Below are positions 39,813 through 48,063 of a stretch of DNA of 64,000 nt, piece after piece. The position numbers and the translations under genes are program-made. Source of the DNA: Curtobacterium pusillum (GTDB lineage: Bacteria > Actinomycetota > Actinomycetes > Actinomycetales > Microbacteriaceae); contig NZ_VDZH01000004.1 of NCBI RefSeq assembly GCF_007673235.1, positions 408,620 through 472,619 of the forward strand. Reading direction: 5' to 3'. The first letter of the stretch is position 1. Each line of letters starts with the position of its first letter. Below the pieces are notes generated by a model. The model worked only from the letters and a program-made list of their open reading frames with translations, ran no database searches and was not told the DNA's origin.

Positions 39813-40268
39813 ATGCGGATCCACGAGCGCGCCGAGACCGACCTCGACCCCCTGGTCGAGGTGCTCTGGCGCGTCCACGGCACCGGCTACCCCAGCACCT
39901 GGCCGGACGCGCCGCGCGACTGGATCTCCCCCGACGGCCTGCTGGGCGCCTGGGTCGCGGTCCACGACGACCAGGTCGTGGGCCACGTCGGCGTCGCCGT
40001 GCCGGCACCCGGTCGGATGGCCGAGGTCACCCGACTGTTCGTCGACCCCTCGCACCGCGGCAAGGGGATCGCCGACGCGCTCCTCGCCGCCGCCGAGGCC
40101 GCGGCACCAGGCACGCACCTGCGACTCGACGTCACCGAGGAGACACCCGACGCGTGGCGCCTCTACGAGCGCCGTGGCTGGTGCATGACCGGTCGCGGCC
40201 CCGCCGACTGGAGCAAGCCCTCGGGCGAGGTCCCGACAGTGCGGTACTACGCGAAGCGGGTCGGCTGA
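39813..40268 (+). CDS. GNAT-family N-acetyltransferase
   Basis: The 151-residue protein carries LFVDPSHRGKGIADALLAAA, the acetyl-CoA loop, and DAWRLYERRGWCMTGRGPADW at the C-terminal end. It starts with ATG 92 bases after the previous GNAT gene. The two proteins are clearly different and not recent duplicates. Acceptor unknown. Confidence 0.85.
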   Translation: MRIHERAETDLDPLVEVLWRVHGTGYPSTWPDAPRDWISPDGLLGAWVAVHDDQVVGHVGVAVPAPGRMAEVTRLFVDPSHRGKGIADALLAAAEAAAPGTHLRLDVTEETPDAWRLYERRGWCMTGRGPADWSKPSGEVPTVRYYAKRVG

Positions 40269-40285
40269 GCCGGTACGCTCGCGGC

Positions 40286-40474
40286 ATGGCGACGTACGAG
40301 GTCCAGGCCGTCCGAGAGCGCGGCGCGTGGCAGGTCTTCATCGACGGGATCCTGGTGACCGAGGTCACGCGGTGGCCGTCCGTCGGGTTCGTGTCCCGTG
40401 AGTTCCTCGCGATGGATCGCACCGACGACCTCCGCATCCGTGTCGTGGGTCGCAACCAGTACGTCGACGACTGA
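40286..40474 (+). CDS. small protein of unknown function
   Basis: The 62-residue protein (MATYEVQAVRERGAWQVFID) is soluble and strand-rich, ending RIRVVGRNQYVDD. It follows the GNAT gene by 17 bases in the same direction. Codon use is like its neighbours. No family recognised. Confidence 0.55.
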   Translation: MATYEVQAVRERGAWQVFIDGILVTEVTRWPSVGFVSREFLAMDRTDDLRIRVVGRNQYVDD

Positions 40475-40548
40475 CGCGCCGAGCTCGCGGAGTGGGCCGA
40501 CGCGCCTGACTCGATCCGCGCCTCCGGTCCGAGGACCCTGCCCGCCGC

Positions 40549-41736
40549 TCACGCGACGTGCCAGACCAGCCCCTCCTGCGCACTCGACGGGTAGGCCGCC
40601 GCGATCCGCAGCACGGCCTCGCGCAGCGTGTCCGGCGAACACGCCAGGTTGAGTCGCGCGAACCCGCGCCCCTGCGACCCGAACCCGAGGCCGGAGTTGA
40701 GCGCGACGTACGCGTGCTCGCGGAGCGGCACCGCCGGGTCGTCACCGAGCCCGATGCCGCGGAAGTCGAGCCACGCCAGGTACCCGGCCCGGGGCCGGGT
40801 GTACACGACGCCGGGCAGGTGCTCCGCCAACAGCGAGCCGAGCAGCCGCTCGTTCGCGACGATCCGGGCGACCACGTCGTCCAACCAGTCCGTCGCGAGC
40901 GTGAACGCCGCGAGGTTCGCGTGCAGCCCGAGGATGCTCGTGCGGCAGGCCACTTCCTCCCACAGGGTGTCGAGCAGGGTGGCGGTGCGCGCGTCCCCGG
41001 CGACGATGACGGAGCACTTCACCCCCGCGAGGTTCCACCCCTTGCTCGCACTCGTGACGCACACGCTGCGCGCCCCGGCGGGCTCGGCGATCGCGGCGAA
41101 CGGCGTGAACTGGACGCCGGGGTGGGTCAGGGGTGCGTGGATCTCGTCGCTGATGACGAGCACGTCGTAGCGCGCGGCCAGTTCGGCGAGCGCCAGGAGG
41201 TCGGCGCGGTCGTGCACGAGGCCGACGGGGTTGTGCGGGTTGCAGAGCAGGAACACGCCGACACCGCTGGCGAAGGCGCGCTCGAGGCCCTCGAGGTCGA
41301 GCCGGTAGACGCCCCACTGTTCGAGCAGCGGGACCTCCTCGACCTGACATCGGGCCTCTTCGACGAGCTCGAAGAACGGCGGGTAGACGGGCGGCGTGAT
41401 GGCGACCCGGCCGCCGTCGGGCAGCGCGAGCCGCAGCGACTCGACGATGCCGACGCTGACGTCCGTCGCCAGGTAGACGCGGCCCGGGTCGACGTCCCAC
41501 CCCCACCGGTCCGCGGCGAACGACGCGAACGCGGGCGCGAGCGGCCCAGGACCGTCGAGGTACCCGAGGTCGGACTGCTGCACCCGCTCGATGAGCGCCT
41601 GCCGGATCGCCGGAGCGACCTCGTGGTCCATCTCGGCGACGAACAGGGGCAGCACGTCGGGCGCGTAGCGCGTCCACTTGATGCTCGTGCGGACCCCGCG
41701 GAGCGTGCCGACCGGGTCCTCCTCGTCGTGCGCCAT
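40549..41736 (-). CDS. PatB/MalY-type PLP aminotransferase or cystathionine beta-lyase
   Basis: The 395-residue fold-type I PLP enzyme starts at ATG (MAHDEEDPVGTLRGV). Diagnostic segments are LPLFVAEMDHEVAP (the W/AEMD motif of PatB-like C-S lyases), LLCNPHNPVGLVHD, ISDEIHAPLTHPG and the PLP-lysine region TSASKGWNLAGVKCS. These favour the PatB/MalY group, which cleaves C-S bonds of cystathionine or thiol conjugates. The exact substrate is not determined. It is divergent from the PEP-mutase family gene. Confidence 0.85.
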   Translation of the reverse strand: MAHDEEDPVGTLRGVRTSIKWTRYAPDVLPLFVAEMDHEVAPAIRQALIERVQQSDLGYLDGPGPLAPAFASFAADRWGWDVDPGRVYLATDVSVGIVESLRLALPDGGRVAITPPVYPPFFELVEEARCQVEEVPLLEQWGVYRLDLEGLERAFASGVGVFLLCNPHNPVGLVHDRADLLALAELAARYDVLVISDEIHAPLTHPGVQFTPFAAIAEPAGARSVCVTSASKGWNLAGVKCSVIVAGDARTATLLDTLWEEVACRTSILGLHANLAAFTLATDWLDDVVARIVANERLLGSLLAEHLPGVVYTRPRAGYLAWLDFRGIGLGDDPAVPLREHAYVALNSGLGFGSQGRGFARLNLACSPDTLREAVLRIAAAYPSSAQEGLVWHVA

Positions 41737-42007
41737 GCGTCCCAGCATGCATCGGACTGGAGGCACGGCGCGAGTCCGGACGTCATCTCGCGTCGTCTGC
41801 GGGGCGGGTGACGGCCGGGGGCCGCCCCGTCGGCCGGGCACGCGGACCTGCCGGTCTGCGATCGTCCACTGAGCAGAAATCGTCGGGTCGCCGGCGCCGA
41901 CTCGACGATTTCTGCTCCGTGGACGCGCGTCACCCTCGACGCTACGGTGACGTCGTGCGACGCACACGATGATCCCTGCCCGGGCTGGTCGGCCTACTGT
42001 CGGCGTC
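41737..42007. other. divergent spacer with a long inverted repeat
   Basis: This holds a half-copy of the intergenic palindrome (CGGACTGGAGGCACGGCGC at 41,753). A long inverted repeat follows: GTCCACTGAGCAGAAATCG from 41,864 pairs with its complement ending at 41,924, with 22-bp arms and one mismatch. Promoters of both divergent genes must also lie here. Confidence 0.7.
41864..41924. repeat. 61-base inverted repeat with 22-bp arms
   Basis: Left arm 41864-41885 and right arm 41903-41924 match at 21 of 22 positions, with core GAGCAGAAATCGTCG. The 17-base loop can extend the stem through GTCG/CGAC. It lies between two divergent 5' ends, where a terminator is not expected. Confidence 0.8.
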
Positions 42008-42784
42008 ATGAGCACGAGCACCGCCGACAAGGCGACAACCCTCAAGCAGCTGCACGAAGCCCCCGAGATCCTCCGGGTCGTCAACGTCTGGGACGCGATC
42101 AGCGCCAAGGTCGTCAGTGACCTCCCCGAGACGAAGGCGATCGCCACAGCCGGTCACTCGATCGCGGCGAGCCACGGGTACGACGACGGCGGGATGCCGC
42201 TGGACGTCGCCCTCGCCGGCGCAGCCACGATCGCCGCCGCCACCGATCTGCCCGTCACCGCCGACCTGGACGACGGCTACGAGGACCCGGCCGAGACGAT
42301 CCGCCGCGCAATCGGTTCCGGGATCGTCGGCGCGAACGTCGAGGACCGCCTGCGCCCGTTCGACGAGGCCGTCGCCCGCGTGGCCGCCATCACCGCCGCC
42401 GCGCAGACCGAGGGCGTCGACTTCCAGCTGAACGCTCGCACCGACGCGATCGCCCGCGGTGGCGACCGGCCACTCGACGAGAGCATCGCCGACGCCATCG
42501 CTCGCGGGAAGGCGTTCCTGGACAACGGCGCCGCCCTGGTCTTCGTGCCGGGAGCCATCCAGCGGGACGTCGTGGAGCGGCTCGTCGAGGGGCTCGGCCG
42601 CGGGAAGCTCTCCGTCATCGGCCTGCCCGGAGCCCTCCCCGCTGCCGAGTACGAGGCCCTCGGGGTCGCCCGGATCTCCTACGGCCCACTGACGCAACGC
42701 GTCGCGCTGCGCGCGCTCCGCGACCTGGCGACCGACCTGTACGGCGGTGGCGTCGTGCCGGAGGACACCCCGACCCTGAACTGA
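42008..42784 (+). CDS. isocitrate lyase/PEP mutase family enzyme
   Basis: The 258-residue TIM-barrel protein has the ligand segments VVNVWDAISAKVV (N-terminal), ATAGHSIAASHGYDDGG, and TADLDDGYED with the metal-binding aspartates. GANVEDR and NARTDAIARGG follow, matching the family of oxaloacetate decarboxylase-like and carboxyphosphoenolpyruvate mutase-like enzymes. The isocitrate lyase catalytic K-K-C-G-H segment is absent. It probably cleaves or forms a C-C or C-P bond of a 2-oxo acid. ATG start. Probably stand-alone. Confidence 0.8.
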   Translation: MSTSTADKATTLKQLHEAPEILRVVNVWDAISAKVVSDLPETKAIATAGHSIAASHGYDDGGMPLDVALAGAATIAAATDLPVTADLDDGYEDPAETIRRAIGSGIVGANVEDRLRPFDEAVARVAAITAAAQTEGVDFQLNARTDAIARGGDRPLDESIADAIARGKAFLDNGAALVFVPGAIQRDVVERLVEGLGRGKLSVIGLPGALPAAEYEALGVARISYGPLTQRVALRALRDLATDLYGGGVVPEDTPTLN

Positions 42785-42793
42785 ACCAGGAAC

Positions 42794-42837
42794 CGGACTG
42801 GAGGCGCGGTGCCAGCTGGCTCCGCGCCTCCAGTCCG
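42794..42837. repeat. 44-bp intergenic palindrome (family member 4)
   Basis: Arms of 22 bp centred between 42815 and 42816, with GGAGGCGCGGTGCCAG on the left; one mismatch (A to T) on the right. It starts nine bases past the stop of the PEP-mutase family gene. Confidence 0.85.
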
Positions 42838-42867
42838 TCTGTCGGTCACCTCCGCTACGTTCGTGCC

Positions 42868-43494
42868 ATGACCCTGGACGTCGACGCACTGCTCGCACCG
42901 CCCTCCCCCGTGGCCGCGCGAGCGCTCGACGTCGTGCGGGCGTGGTCCTCGCCGGCGCTGGTGAACCACTGCCTGCGCTCGTGGGCCTGGGCGTCGCTGC
43001 TCGCACCGACCATCGACCTCGACCCCGATCGCGAGCTCCTCTTCGTCGCGACGATGCTGCACGACCTCGGCGTGACCCAGTCCTTCGACGCCCACTCGGT
43101 GCCGTTCGAGGACGCCGGCGGCGCCGTCGGCTCCGTGTTCGCGCTCGGGGCCGGCTGGGACGCCGCGCGGGCCCGTCGGGTCGGCGAGGTGATCGAGCGG
43201 CACATGTGGACGTCCGTCGACCCCGCTCTCGACGCCGAGGGGCACCTGCTCGAGGTCGCGACGTCGCTCGACGTCTCCGGGGTCGGGTTCGCTCGGTGGA
43301 AGGCGTCGGACCTCCGTGCCGTCACCGATGCCGTCCCCCGACTCGACTTCTCCGAGGCCTTCGACGGGGCGATCCACGAGCAGGCCGATCGCAAGCCGTC
43401 CTCGTCCGCTGCCAGACTCGACGGTTCGGGGAACGTCGCCGCCGGCGGGACCCGTTGGACATCGTTCCTGGACAATCCGGCCACCGTCGGGTAG
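42868..43494 (+). CDS. HD-domain phosphohydrolase-like protein
   Basis: The 208-residue protein begins MTLDVDALLAPPSPVAARAL. The HD motif is MLHDLGVTQSF, preceded by LVNHCLRSWAWASLLA (first His), and followed by VIERHMW as the third His region. This pattern resembles the cyanamide hydratase-like HD group found in bacteria and fungi. Activity is unproven. Confidence 0.75.
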   Translation: MTLDVDALLAPPSPVAARALDVVRAWSSPALVNHCLRSWAWASLLAPTIDLDPDRELLFVATMLHDLGVTQSFDAHSVPFEDAGGAVGSVFALGAGWDAARARRVGEVIERHMWTSVDPALDAEGHLLEVATSLDVSGVGFARWKASDLRAVTDAVPRLDFSEAFDGAIHEQADRKPSSSAARLDGSGNVAAGGTRWTSFLDNPATVG

Positions 43495-43724
43495 TGTGTT
43501 CATTTGGTGCACTGCAGCGAACCCATCTGACTCGCGCACACCGAACCGTCTCGAAGCCGATTCACCCGAATCGCATTCCGACGAGACCACCGCTCGATCC
43601 GAACGGACGAGCTGCACGTCGAAACGCGACGTGCCCGCCCCGCACTCGATGCGTCGCGCCGGACTCAGCCGTCCGCCGACACCGAGGCCCTTGGCGCCGA
43701 ACGACCAGGAAGTACCGCAACACC
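43495..43724. other. 230-base spacer
   Basis: This has a lower GC content than its surroundings, with no reading frame that looks coding and no clear hairpin. Probably the leader or promoter of the next small gene. Confidence 0.4.
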
Positions 43725-44012
43725 ATGACCAGCAACGAACGAATCACCATCATCGGCACCGCACTCGCGGCGCCGACCGTCTCCCCCGACCGCATCGCCG
43801 AGTTCGGTGTGCGCGACGAGCGCTCGCAGCGCGAGTACCTCGTCCGCATCCCGGCCGACGACCTCGGTCGCTTCATCACCCGTGGGTCCCGCGTGGACAT
43901 CGACGGCGAGGCCGGCTGGACCGTGCCCGGCCGCTCGTGGCGCGGCGAAGCGAGCCGCACGCTCGTGCAGGCGCGGTCCGTCCGCACGGGCGAGCTCGCA
44001 CTCGCTGCCTGA
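43725..44012 (+). CDS. small protein of unknown function, possible OB-fold
   Basis: The 95-residue soluble protein starts MTSNERITIIGTALAAPTVS and has alternating strands (SQREYLVRIPADDLGRFITRGSRVDIDG). The opening resembles SSB/OB-fold proteins loosely, but no diagnostic residues are visible and I do not claim the family. It ends before a strong two-way terminator. Confidence 0.5.
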   Translation: MTSNERITIIGTALAAPTVSPDRIAEFGVRDERSQREYLVRIPADDLGRFITRGSRVDIDGEAGWTVPGRSWRGEASRTLVQARSVRTGELALAA

Positions 44013-44030
44013 GCCCCACGCTCCACACAC

Positions 44031-44065
44031 ACGAATGCCGCCGAGCAGTGCTCGGCGGCATTCGT
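44031..44065. terminator. bidirectional terminator
   Basis: ACGAATGCCGCCGAGC pairs with its exact complement, with a very short loop, between two convergent genes. Confidence 0.85.
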
Positions 44066-44069
44066 CGTC

Positions 44070-44441
44070 TCAGGGCCGGCTTCCCTCGTAGGCGTCGGGG
44101 TCGTCGGGGAGGTCAGGGTCGTCCGCCCCCACGAACCGCTGTCCGCCGTCGACGTCGAGTGGACGCTCCGCGCCGGCCCGGACCGCGGCGTCACGCAGGT
44201 TGCGGATGAACCCGTGGTCCTCGGGTTCGAGTTCGTCGTCCGGTGCCGTGCTCACGGTCAGTTCGCTCGCCGGACCCACGAGCACCGTCGTCCGGGTCGC
44301 GGACCCGTCGTCCGCGACGGACGGGATCGAGACCGTGTCCGTCCGGCCGTTCGCTCCGAGGACCGCTGCGTAGTCCGCGACCGCGTCGGCGATCAGGTCG
44401 CCTGTCAGGATCAGGCTGCCGTCGTAGTGGATGTACTTCAC
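44070..44441 (-). CDS. hypothetical protein
   Basis: The 123-residue acidic protein starts at GTG with GAGGAGG eight bases upstream (MKYIHYDGSLILTGDLIADA). It is soluble and ends in an Asp/Pro-rich tail (DDPDLPDDPDAYEGSRP). It is divergent from the nucleotidyltransferase gene with only 34 bases between the two starts. No family recognised; probably accessory. Confidence 0.6.
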   Translation of the reverse strand: MKYIHYDGSLILTGDLIADAVADYAAVLGANGRTDTVSIPSVADDGSATRTTVLVGPASELTVSTAPDDELEPEDHGFIRNLRDAAVRAGAERPLDVDGGQRFVGADDPDLPDDPDAYEGSRP

Positions 44442-44475
44442 GTTTCCTCCTCGTAACCGACGGTAGGTGCGGGCG

Positions 44476-44907
44476 ATGCACGTGGGCACAAGAAGCGCGT
44501 TCGGTGGCCAATCGGGGCGATCGAGCGGTGACGGACACGACACGATCGCAGCGTACGAGAACGGCGAGCGACGCCCAGCCCCAGAGGACCTCATTCGGAT
44601 CATGAAGGCCGCGGACACTCGTCTCAGTATCCCGCTGGCCGTCTACGCCGACGAGGTCATCGCGGCGGCACACCGGTTCCGCCTCGAGAACGTCAGGGTG
44701 TTCGGCTCGACGATCCGCGGTCACGACACTGCTGACAGTGACATCGACCTGTTGGTGTCACTCACTGCAGCCACGTCGTTGTTCGACCTCGTAGGTTTCG
44801 CCCATGCGGCCGAGAGCATCACCGGCTTCCCGGTCGACGTCCTGACTGACGACCTCGACGACGACGTGCACTTCCGACAGGTCCTGGACGAAGCCGTTCC
44901 GCTGTGA
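44476..44907 (+). CDS. XRE-derived nucleotidyltransferase (MntA-like), HTH partly lost
   Basis: The 143-residue protein has the nucleotidyltransferase core VRVFGSTIRGHDTADSDIDLLV (G-S plus D-x-D metal ligands). Upstream, residues ~23-55 match only the second half of a Cro/CI helix-turn-helix (HDTIAAYENGERRPAPEDL). The first half reads as unrelated sequence (FGGQSGRSSGDGH), as if rearranged. MNT-domain proteins usually pair with a HEPN toxin; none is next to it. GTG at 44,467 is an alternative start. Confidence 0.65.
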   Translation: MHVGTRSAFGGQSGRSSGDGHDTIAAYENGERRPAPEDLIRIMKAADTRLSIPLAVYADEVIAAAHRFRLENVRVFGSTIRGHDTADSDIDLLVSLTAATSLFDLVGFAHAAESITGFPVDVLTDDLDDDVHFRQVLDEAVPL

Positions 44908-44914
44908 CGAGCGG

Positions 44915-45379
44915 TCAGTACTCACCCTTCACGACGAAGAACGACCCGCGGATCGTGCCGGCGAGCTTCGACTTCTGTCGAGCGAACTTGAACTTGTCCG
45001 CGAGCTCGTCCGGCACCTCCATGCCGTCGGACAGCTTGAAGCCGACCGCCCGCTTCCCGCCGGGCTCCAGTGTGTAGAGCACGTTGATCGCGAGCCCGGA
45101 TTCGTAGAACACGTACGTCCAGCGAACCCCGTCCACCAGCGCCTCGGTCGCCTCGAGCGGCGGCGATGCGATCACGAGACCGCGCTCCTCCTGGAGCACC
45201 CGTGCGACGTAGTCGACCAGGTCGGGGACCTCGGCGGCCGGATGGGTCGTGAACACGTGGTCGTACTTGTTTTTGAAGTACCGAGCCTCGTTGGCACGGA
45301 GTCCCGCGAGGGCATCAGCAACCGGCGAGGACTCCAACCCGGCGGTGGACACGTTCTCGAAGTCGACAACGTACGACAT
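44915..45379 (-). CDS. hypothetical protein
   Basis: The 154-residue soluble protein starts MSYVVDFENVSTAGLESSPV and is Lys/Phe-richer at its end (KFKFARQKSKLAGTIRGSFF) than most genes here. It is preceded by GGAGG. It converges on the nucleotidyltransferase gene, seven bases apart. The function is unknown; the codon use and setting suggest acquired DNA. Confidence 0.65.
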   Translation of the reverse strand: MSYVVDFENVSTAGLESSPVADALAGLRANEARYFKNKYDHVFTTHPAAEVPDLVDYVARVLQEERGLVIASPPLEATEALVDGVRWTYVFYESGLAINVLYTLEPGGKRAVGFKLSDGMEVPDELADKFKFARQKSKLAGTIRGSFFVVKGEY

Positions 45380-45410
45380 GGGGCCTCCTGGTGCATCGCT
45401 CGTGGCGAAC

Positions 45411-45935
45411 CTACCGCGCCCTAGCGTTCGCGGCGAGGATCGTCGCTTCAGCGTCCCCCACCAGCAGGTACATGCAGCGTGATGTCTCCGGGATCACGGC
45501 GAACCCGAATCGCTCGTAGAACGCCGCAGCCTCGTCGTCGATCGCGTACACGATCACAGCGCGCGCACCGACGAGCCGCGATGCTTCGATGCTCTTGACG
45601 AGCGCATCCTGCAGCAGACTCGTACCGAGGCCCAGACCCTGGAACGTCAGGTCCACGGCAAGCCGACCGATGAGGACGACGGGGATCGGATCGGGCATGT
45701 TCCGCCGCAACGAGCCCGGAACACCCGCCGACTGGAGCGAGCTGGCCGCGAGGCAGTAGTAGCCAGCGATCCGATCCGTCTCGTCGTCGATCGAGATGAA
45801 CGTGCGGGATGCTCCGCCTGCTTCGTTGCGGATCGCGCGGATCTGCAGCCAGCTCGTCAGGGTGGGCTTGCCGCAGTCGAAGTGGCTGGTGTCGTCGTGC
45901 TGCGTGATCGGCCGAGGGCGCCGGAGGATCGCCAT
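45411..45935 (-). CDS. TacT-like GNAT toxin
   Basis: The 174-residue acetyltransferase has the TacT-type layout: an N-terminal FDCGKPTLTSWLQIRA with the CGxxxLxxWL motif, YYCLAASSLQ, and the acetyl-CoA site IGRLAVDLTFQGLGLGTSLLQDAL (shortened Q-x-x-G-x-G). It ends with the AIDDEAAAFYERFGF block. In type II systems such toxins acetylate aminoacyl-tRNA and stop translation. It follows the DUF1778 antitoxin gene by four bases. Confidence 0.88.
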   Translation of the reverse strand: MAILRRPRPITQHDDTSHFDCGKPTLTSWLQIRAIRNEAGGASRTFISIDDETDRIAGYYCLAASSLQSAGVPGSLRRNMPDPIPVVLIGRLAVDLTFQGLGLGTSLLQDALVKSIEASRLVGARAVIVYAIDDEAAAFYERFGFAVIPETSRCMYLLVGDAEATILAANARAR

Positions 45936-45939
45936 CGCT

Positions 45940-46215
45940 TCAGTCGACGAAGACGCTGGGGCGAGCCAGGAGGTCGGCCAACCCGGCGACGGACTTCGCC
46001 GGACGGTCGAGCACAGCAGAGAACGCGGCGAAGCTCTTGTCGGACATCGCGATCTCGCGCTCGCGGCGGATCGTGTCCTCCGCGTGTTCCACCAGGACGC
46101 TGACCGAGAAGTCCGTGATCGATCGGCCCGAGATCGCCGCGGCTGCTTCGATCTCATGCTTCTGCTCCGGGGTGAGCCGGAGGTCGAGCCGATCTGACTT
46201 ACGCGGGGCAACCAT
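45940..46215 (-). CDS. TacA-like DUF1778 antitoxin
   Basis: The 91-residue protein has an N-terminal ribbon-helix-helix (KSDRLDLRLTPEQKHEIEAAAAISGRSITDF) and a C-terminal toxin-binding tail (FAAFSAVLDRPAKSVAGLADLL) ending ARPSVFVD. This is the standard antitoxin of GNAT toxins. ATG at 46,215 was used; an in-frame ATG ten codons upstream is possible. A 7-bp inverted repeat lies directly upstream and may be its own operator. Confidence 0.88.
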   Translation of the reverse strand: MVAPRKSDRLDLRLTPEQKHEIEAAAAISGRSITDFSVSVLVEHAEDTIRREREIAMSDKSFAAFSAVLDRPAKSVAGLADLLARPSVFVD

Positions 46216-46546
46216 GTCGCTATCGTACGGCAGATCGCCGTACATTGTCGACACGGTCATCCCCGCGGCACGTCGAGCAGCGTGCAAGCCAGCCGGACGG
46301 TCGGAGTCACCGACACACTCGAGTCGCGGGCGCCGCCTAGTTGTTGGAGCGGATCTAACGTTGGGGAAGAGCCGAGTAGTGCCGAGTCCGGATAGGCCCA
46401 TGACTACGCGGATGGGAGCGTAGGGCAGCCCGGCGCGGGCAGGGCCCGTTGTGGCCCTCTTGCGGACTCGTTGCGGACTCGTCACTGGTCGCTCGTAGGC
46501 TGCGATGGAGATCCGGAGACGCCGGTGCTGCAGGAAAGGGTTAGCG
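46216..46546. other. spacer with TA operator and one end of the ychF insert
   Basis: GTACGGC (46225-46231) and GCCGTAC (46237-46243) form an inverted repeat upstream of the antitoxin gene. TAGTTGTTGGAGCGGATCT at 46338-46356 repeats the 3' end of ychF. TTGCGGACTCG occurs twice in tandem (46460 and 46471). No gene is evident. Confidence 0.65.
46338..46356 (-). repeat. duplicated ychF 3' end (far boundary of an insert)
   Basis: TAGTTGTTGGAGCGGATCT matches 17 of 19 bases of 48065-48083, which covers the stop codon and last codons of ychF, in the same orientation. This is the pattern left by site-specific integration into a gene end. Confidence 0.65.
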
Positions 46547-46672
46547 ATGATCGTTGAGCTGCACAAAGACTGCGGGGCACTGGTACAGCAGGGAGTGACC
46601 CGCCAGGGGATCTTCAGCTGTGAGCAGGGACACAGCTTCGGCAAGGAAAGCATCATGCGGGTCGAGAAGTGA
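46547..46672 (+). CDS. 41-residue protein of unknown function
   Basis: The protein reads MIVELHKDCGALVQQGVTRQ then GIFSCEQGHSFGKESIMRVEK. AGGAAAGGG precedes the ATG. The pattern DCG...CEQGH could bind metal. It overlaps the next gene by GTGA, so the two form a coupled pair within the ychF-linked insert. Confidence 0.55.
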   Translation: MIVELHKDCGALVQQGVTRQGIFSCEQGHSFGKESIMRVEK

Positions 46673-47082
46673 GCGACTGGGCACTGGACAAGGTCGCGAC
46701 ACTCATCCGGAGTCTCGAGCTGACGGACGAGTGCCTGACTGGGTCTGACGAGGTCGTGGACCGCCTGCAGCGCATTAAGTTGACCCTCGGGGAGCTGCCG
46801 TCGTCCGAGCCGTGGCTCAAGTCTTGGCTCGACCGAGAACACGTCAAGGCCGCGTTGCTCTTCACCGCCGCGAAGACGAGCTACCGCAAGCGGTACGGCA
46901 CTCCGAACTTCGCCGCGCAGGCCGCGCGCGATAACGCGATCAGCCGATTCAATGAGTGGCGCGACGAGACACTTACGCACGTCGGCGAGTACCGACGCTC
47001 GGACCGCACCGCGGACACCGTCCAGACCTGGTACGCGAGGGCTCAGGCGTTTCTCAACGATCCGAGCAAACCCGGGACCTGA
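46669..47082 (+). CDS. hypothetical protein of the ychF-linked insert
   Basis: The 137-residue protein starts at GTG and overlaps the 41-residue gene. It is mostly helical and charged (MSDWALDKVATLIRSLELTD; TAAKTSYRKRYGTPNFAAQA). No membrane segment is present and no family is recognised. Codon use is less GC-biased than that of its neighbours. Confidence 0.6.
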   Translation: MSDWALDKVATLIRSLELTDECLTGSDEVVDRLQRIKLTLGELPSSEPWLKSWLDREHVKAALLFTAAKTSYRKRYGTPNFAAQAARDNAISRFNEWRDETLTHVGEYRRSDRTADTVQTWYARAQAFLNDPSKPGT

Positions 47083-47115
47083 CGCCGGCCCGTCAGCCCC
47101 TGGCATTCGGGGGTG

Positions 47116-47493
47116 TCAGTCCCGACTCGCCATGTGGTTCTCAACGGTCATGAGTCGAATCAGGCGGTTGATCGCGAAGAACACCGCGACTACTTGATAA
47201 CCGCCACACACCGCGACCCATACGGACCAGTCCTCGTTGATGCGCGCCGGAACGCACACTGCGACAGCGCAAATCACTGTGCCACCGAGCGCTGCGATCG
47301 GCGAGAGTGCCGTGATCGTCTCCCAGAAGTTCCGGAAGCTCAGGATCCAAGCGCGCCAAGCCCGGAAGCCGTCCCCGCGCTTCCATTCAGGTCCGGCCAC
47401 CCCGCCAGCTGCGCGCGCCTCCACGAGCAGGACGAGCATGCTGATGGGGAACAAGGTCGCGAGGAGCGACGCGCCTTCGATCGAGATGGTCAC
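47116..47493 (-). CDS. small membrane protein of the ychF-linked insert
   Basis: The 125-residue protein has an N-terminal helix (LLATLFPISMLVLLVEA) and two central to C-terminal helices (ALSPIAALGGTVICAVAVCV; WVAVCGGYQVVAVFFAIN). A charged loop between them holds EWKRGDGFRAWRAW. It converges on the previous gene. Function unknown. Confidence 0.6.
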   Translation of the reverse strand: MTISIEGASLLATLFPISMLVLLVEARAAGGVAGPEWKRGDGFRAWRAWILSFRNFWETITALSPIAALGGTVICAVAVCVPARINEDWSVWVAVCGGYQVVAVFFAINRLIRLMTVENHMASRD

Positions 47494-47587
47494 CCGGGCA
47501 CGCTACTGGTGCACTCGCGACCGCATCTTCCCCCTCTTGTGGTGTCGGCCCCGTGACTGTCAGAGGTCCGACGCTGGCCGGACGCTG

Positions 47588-47908
47588 TCAGGGCGCTGCC
47601 ACGGGCGGAGGGTCCGCCTCCGCGTGAGCCGGATCCACGAGCCCGGCCGCACCGAGCGCTCGGAGCGCGGCGCCGTCGTAGTCCGACCGCATGAACGAGC
47701 GCGAGAAGACCCGCTTGATGAGTGGGGGCTGCGAGTCCTTGAGCGTTGCGAATGCCAAGAAGTAGGCGTCAAGGTCGCTGACGCGGGCGGCGAGGGACTT
47801 GGCGTAGTCGAACTTGGGTTCATCGTCGCTTGACGCTGTAGTCAGAAGCCCCCGCACGAAGCTGATACGGAGCGCCGCTCGCGCGACCTGCGCATTGTGC
47901 TGTTCCAT
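47588..47908 (-). CDS. hypothetical protein of the ychF-linked insert
   Basis: The 106-residue soluble protein starts MEQHNAQVARAALRISFVRG and ends in an Ala/Pro-rich tail. It lies 94 bases upstream of the membrane protein gene on the same strand. No family recognised. Confidence 0.5.
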   Translation of the reverse strand: MEQHNAQVARAALRISFVRGLLTTASSDDEPKFDYAKSLAARVSDLDAYFLAFATLKDSQPPLIKRVFSRSFMRSDYDGAALRALGAAGLVDPAHAEADPPPVAAP

Positions 47909-48063
47909 CCAGGAGCTGGACAGCTGACTGAACGCTGCAATGACCTCTTGCGCCGCCTCGGTCCGCGTCCGCGGGCCCTATGCGCCAGGTCTCCGGCAAT
48001 TCTGCGGACTGCCTGCGGACGCAGGCGGCCGAATAGCGCCCGATCAGCGTCGTTCCGAGCCTG

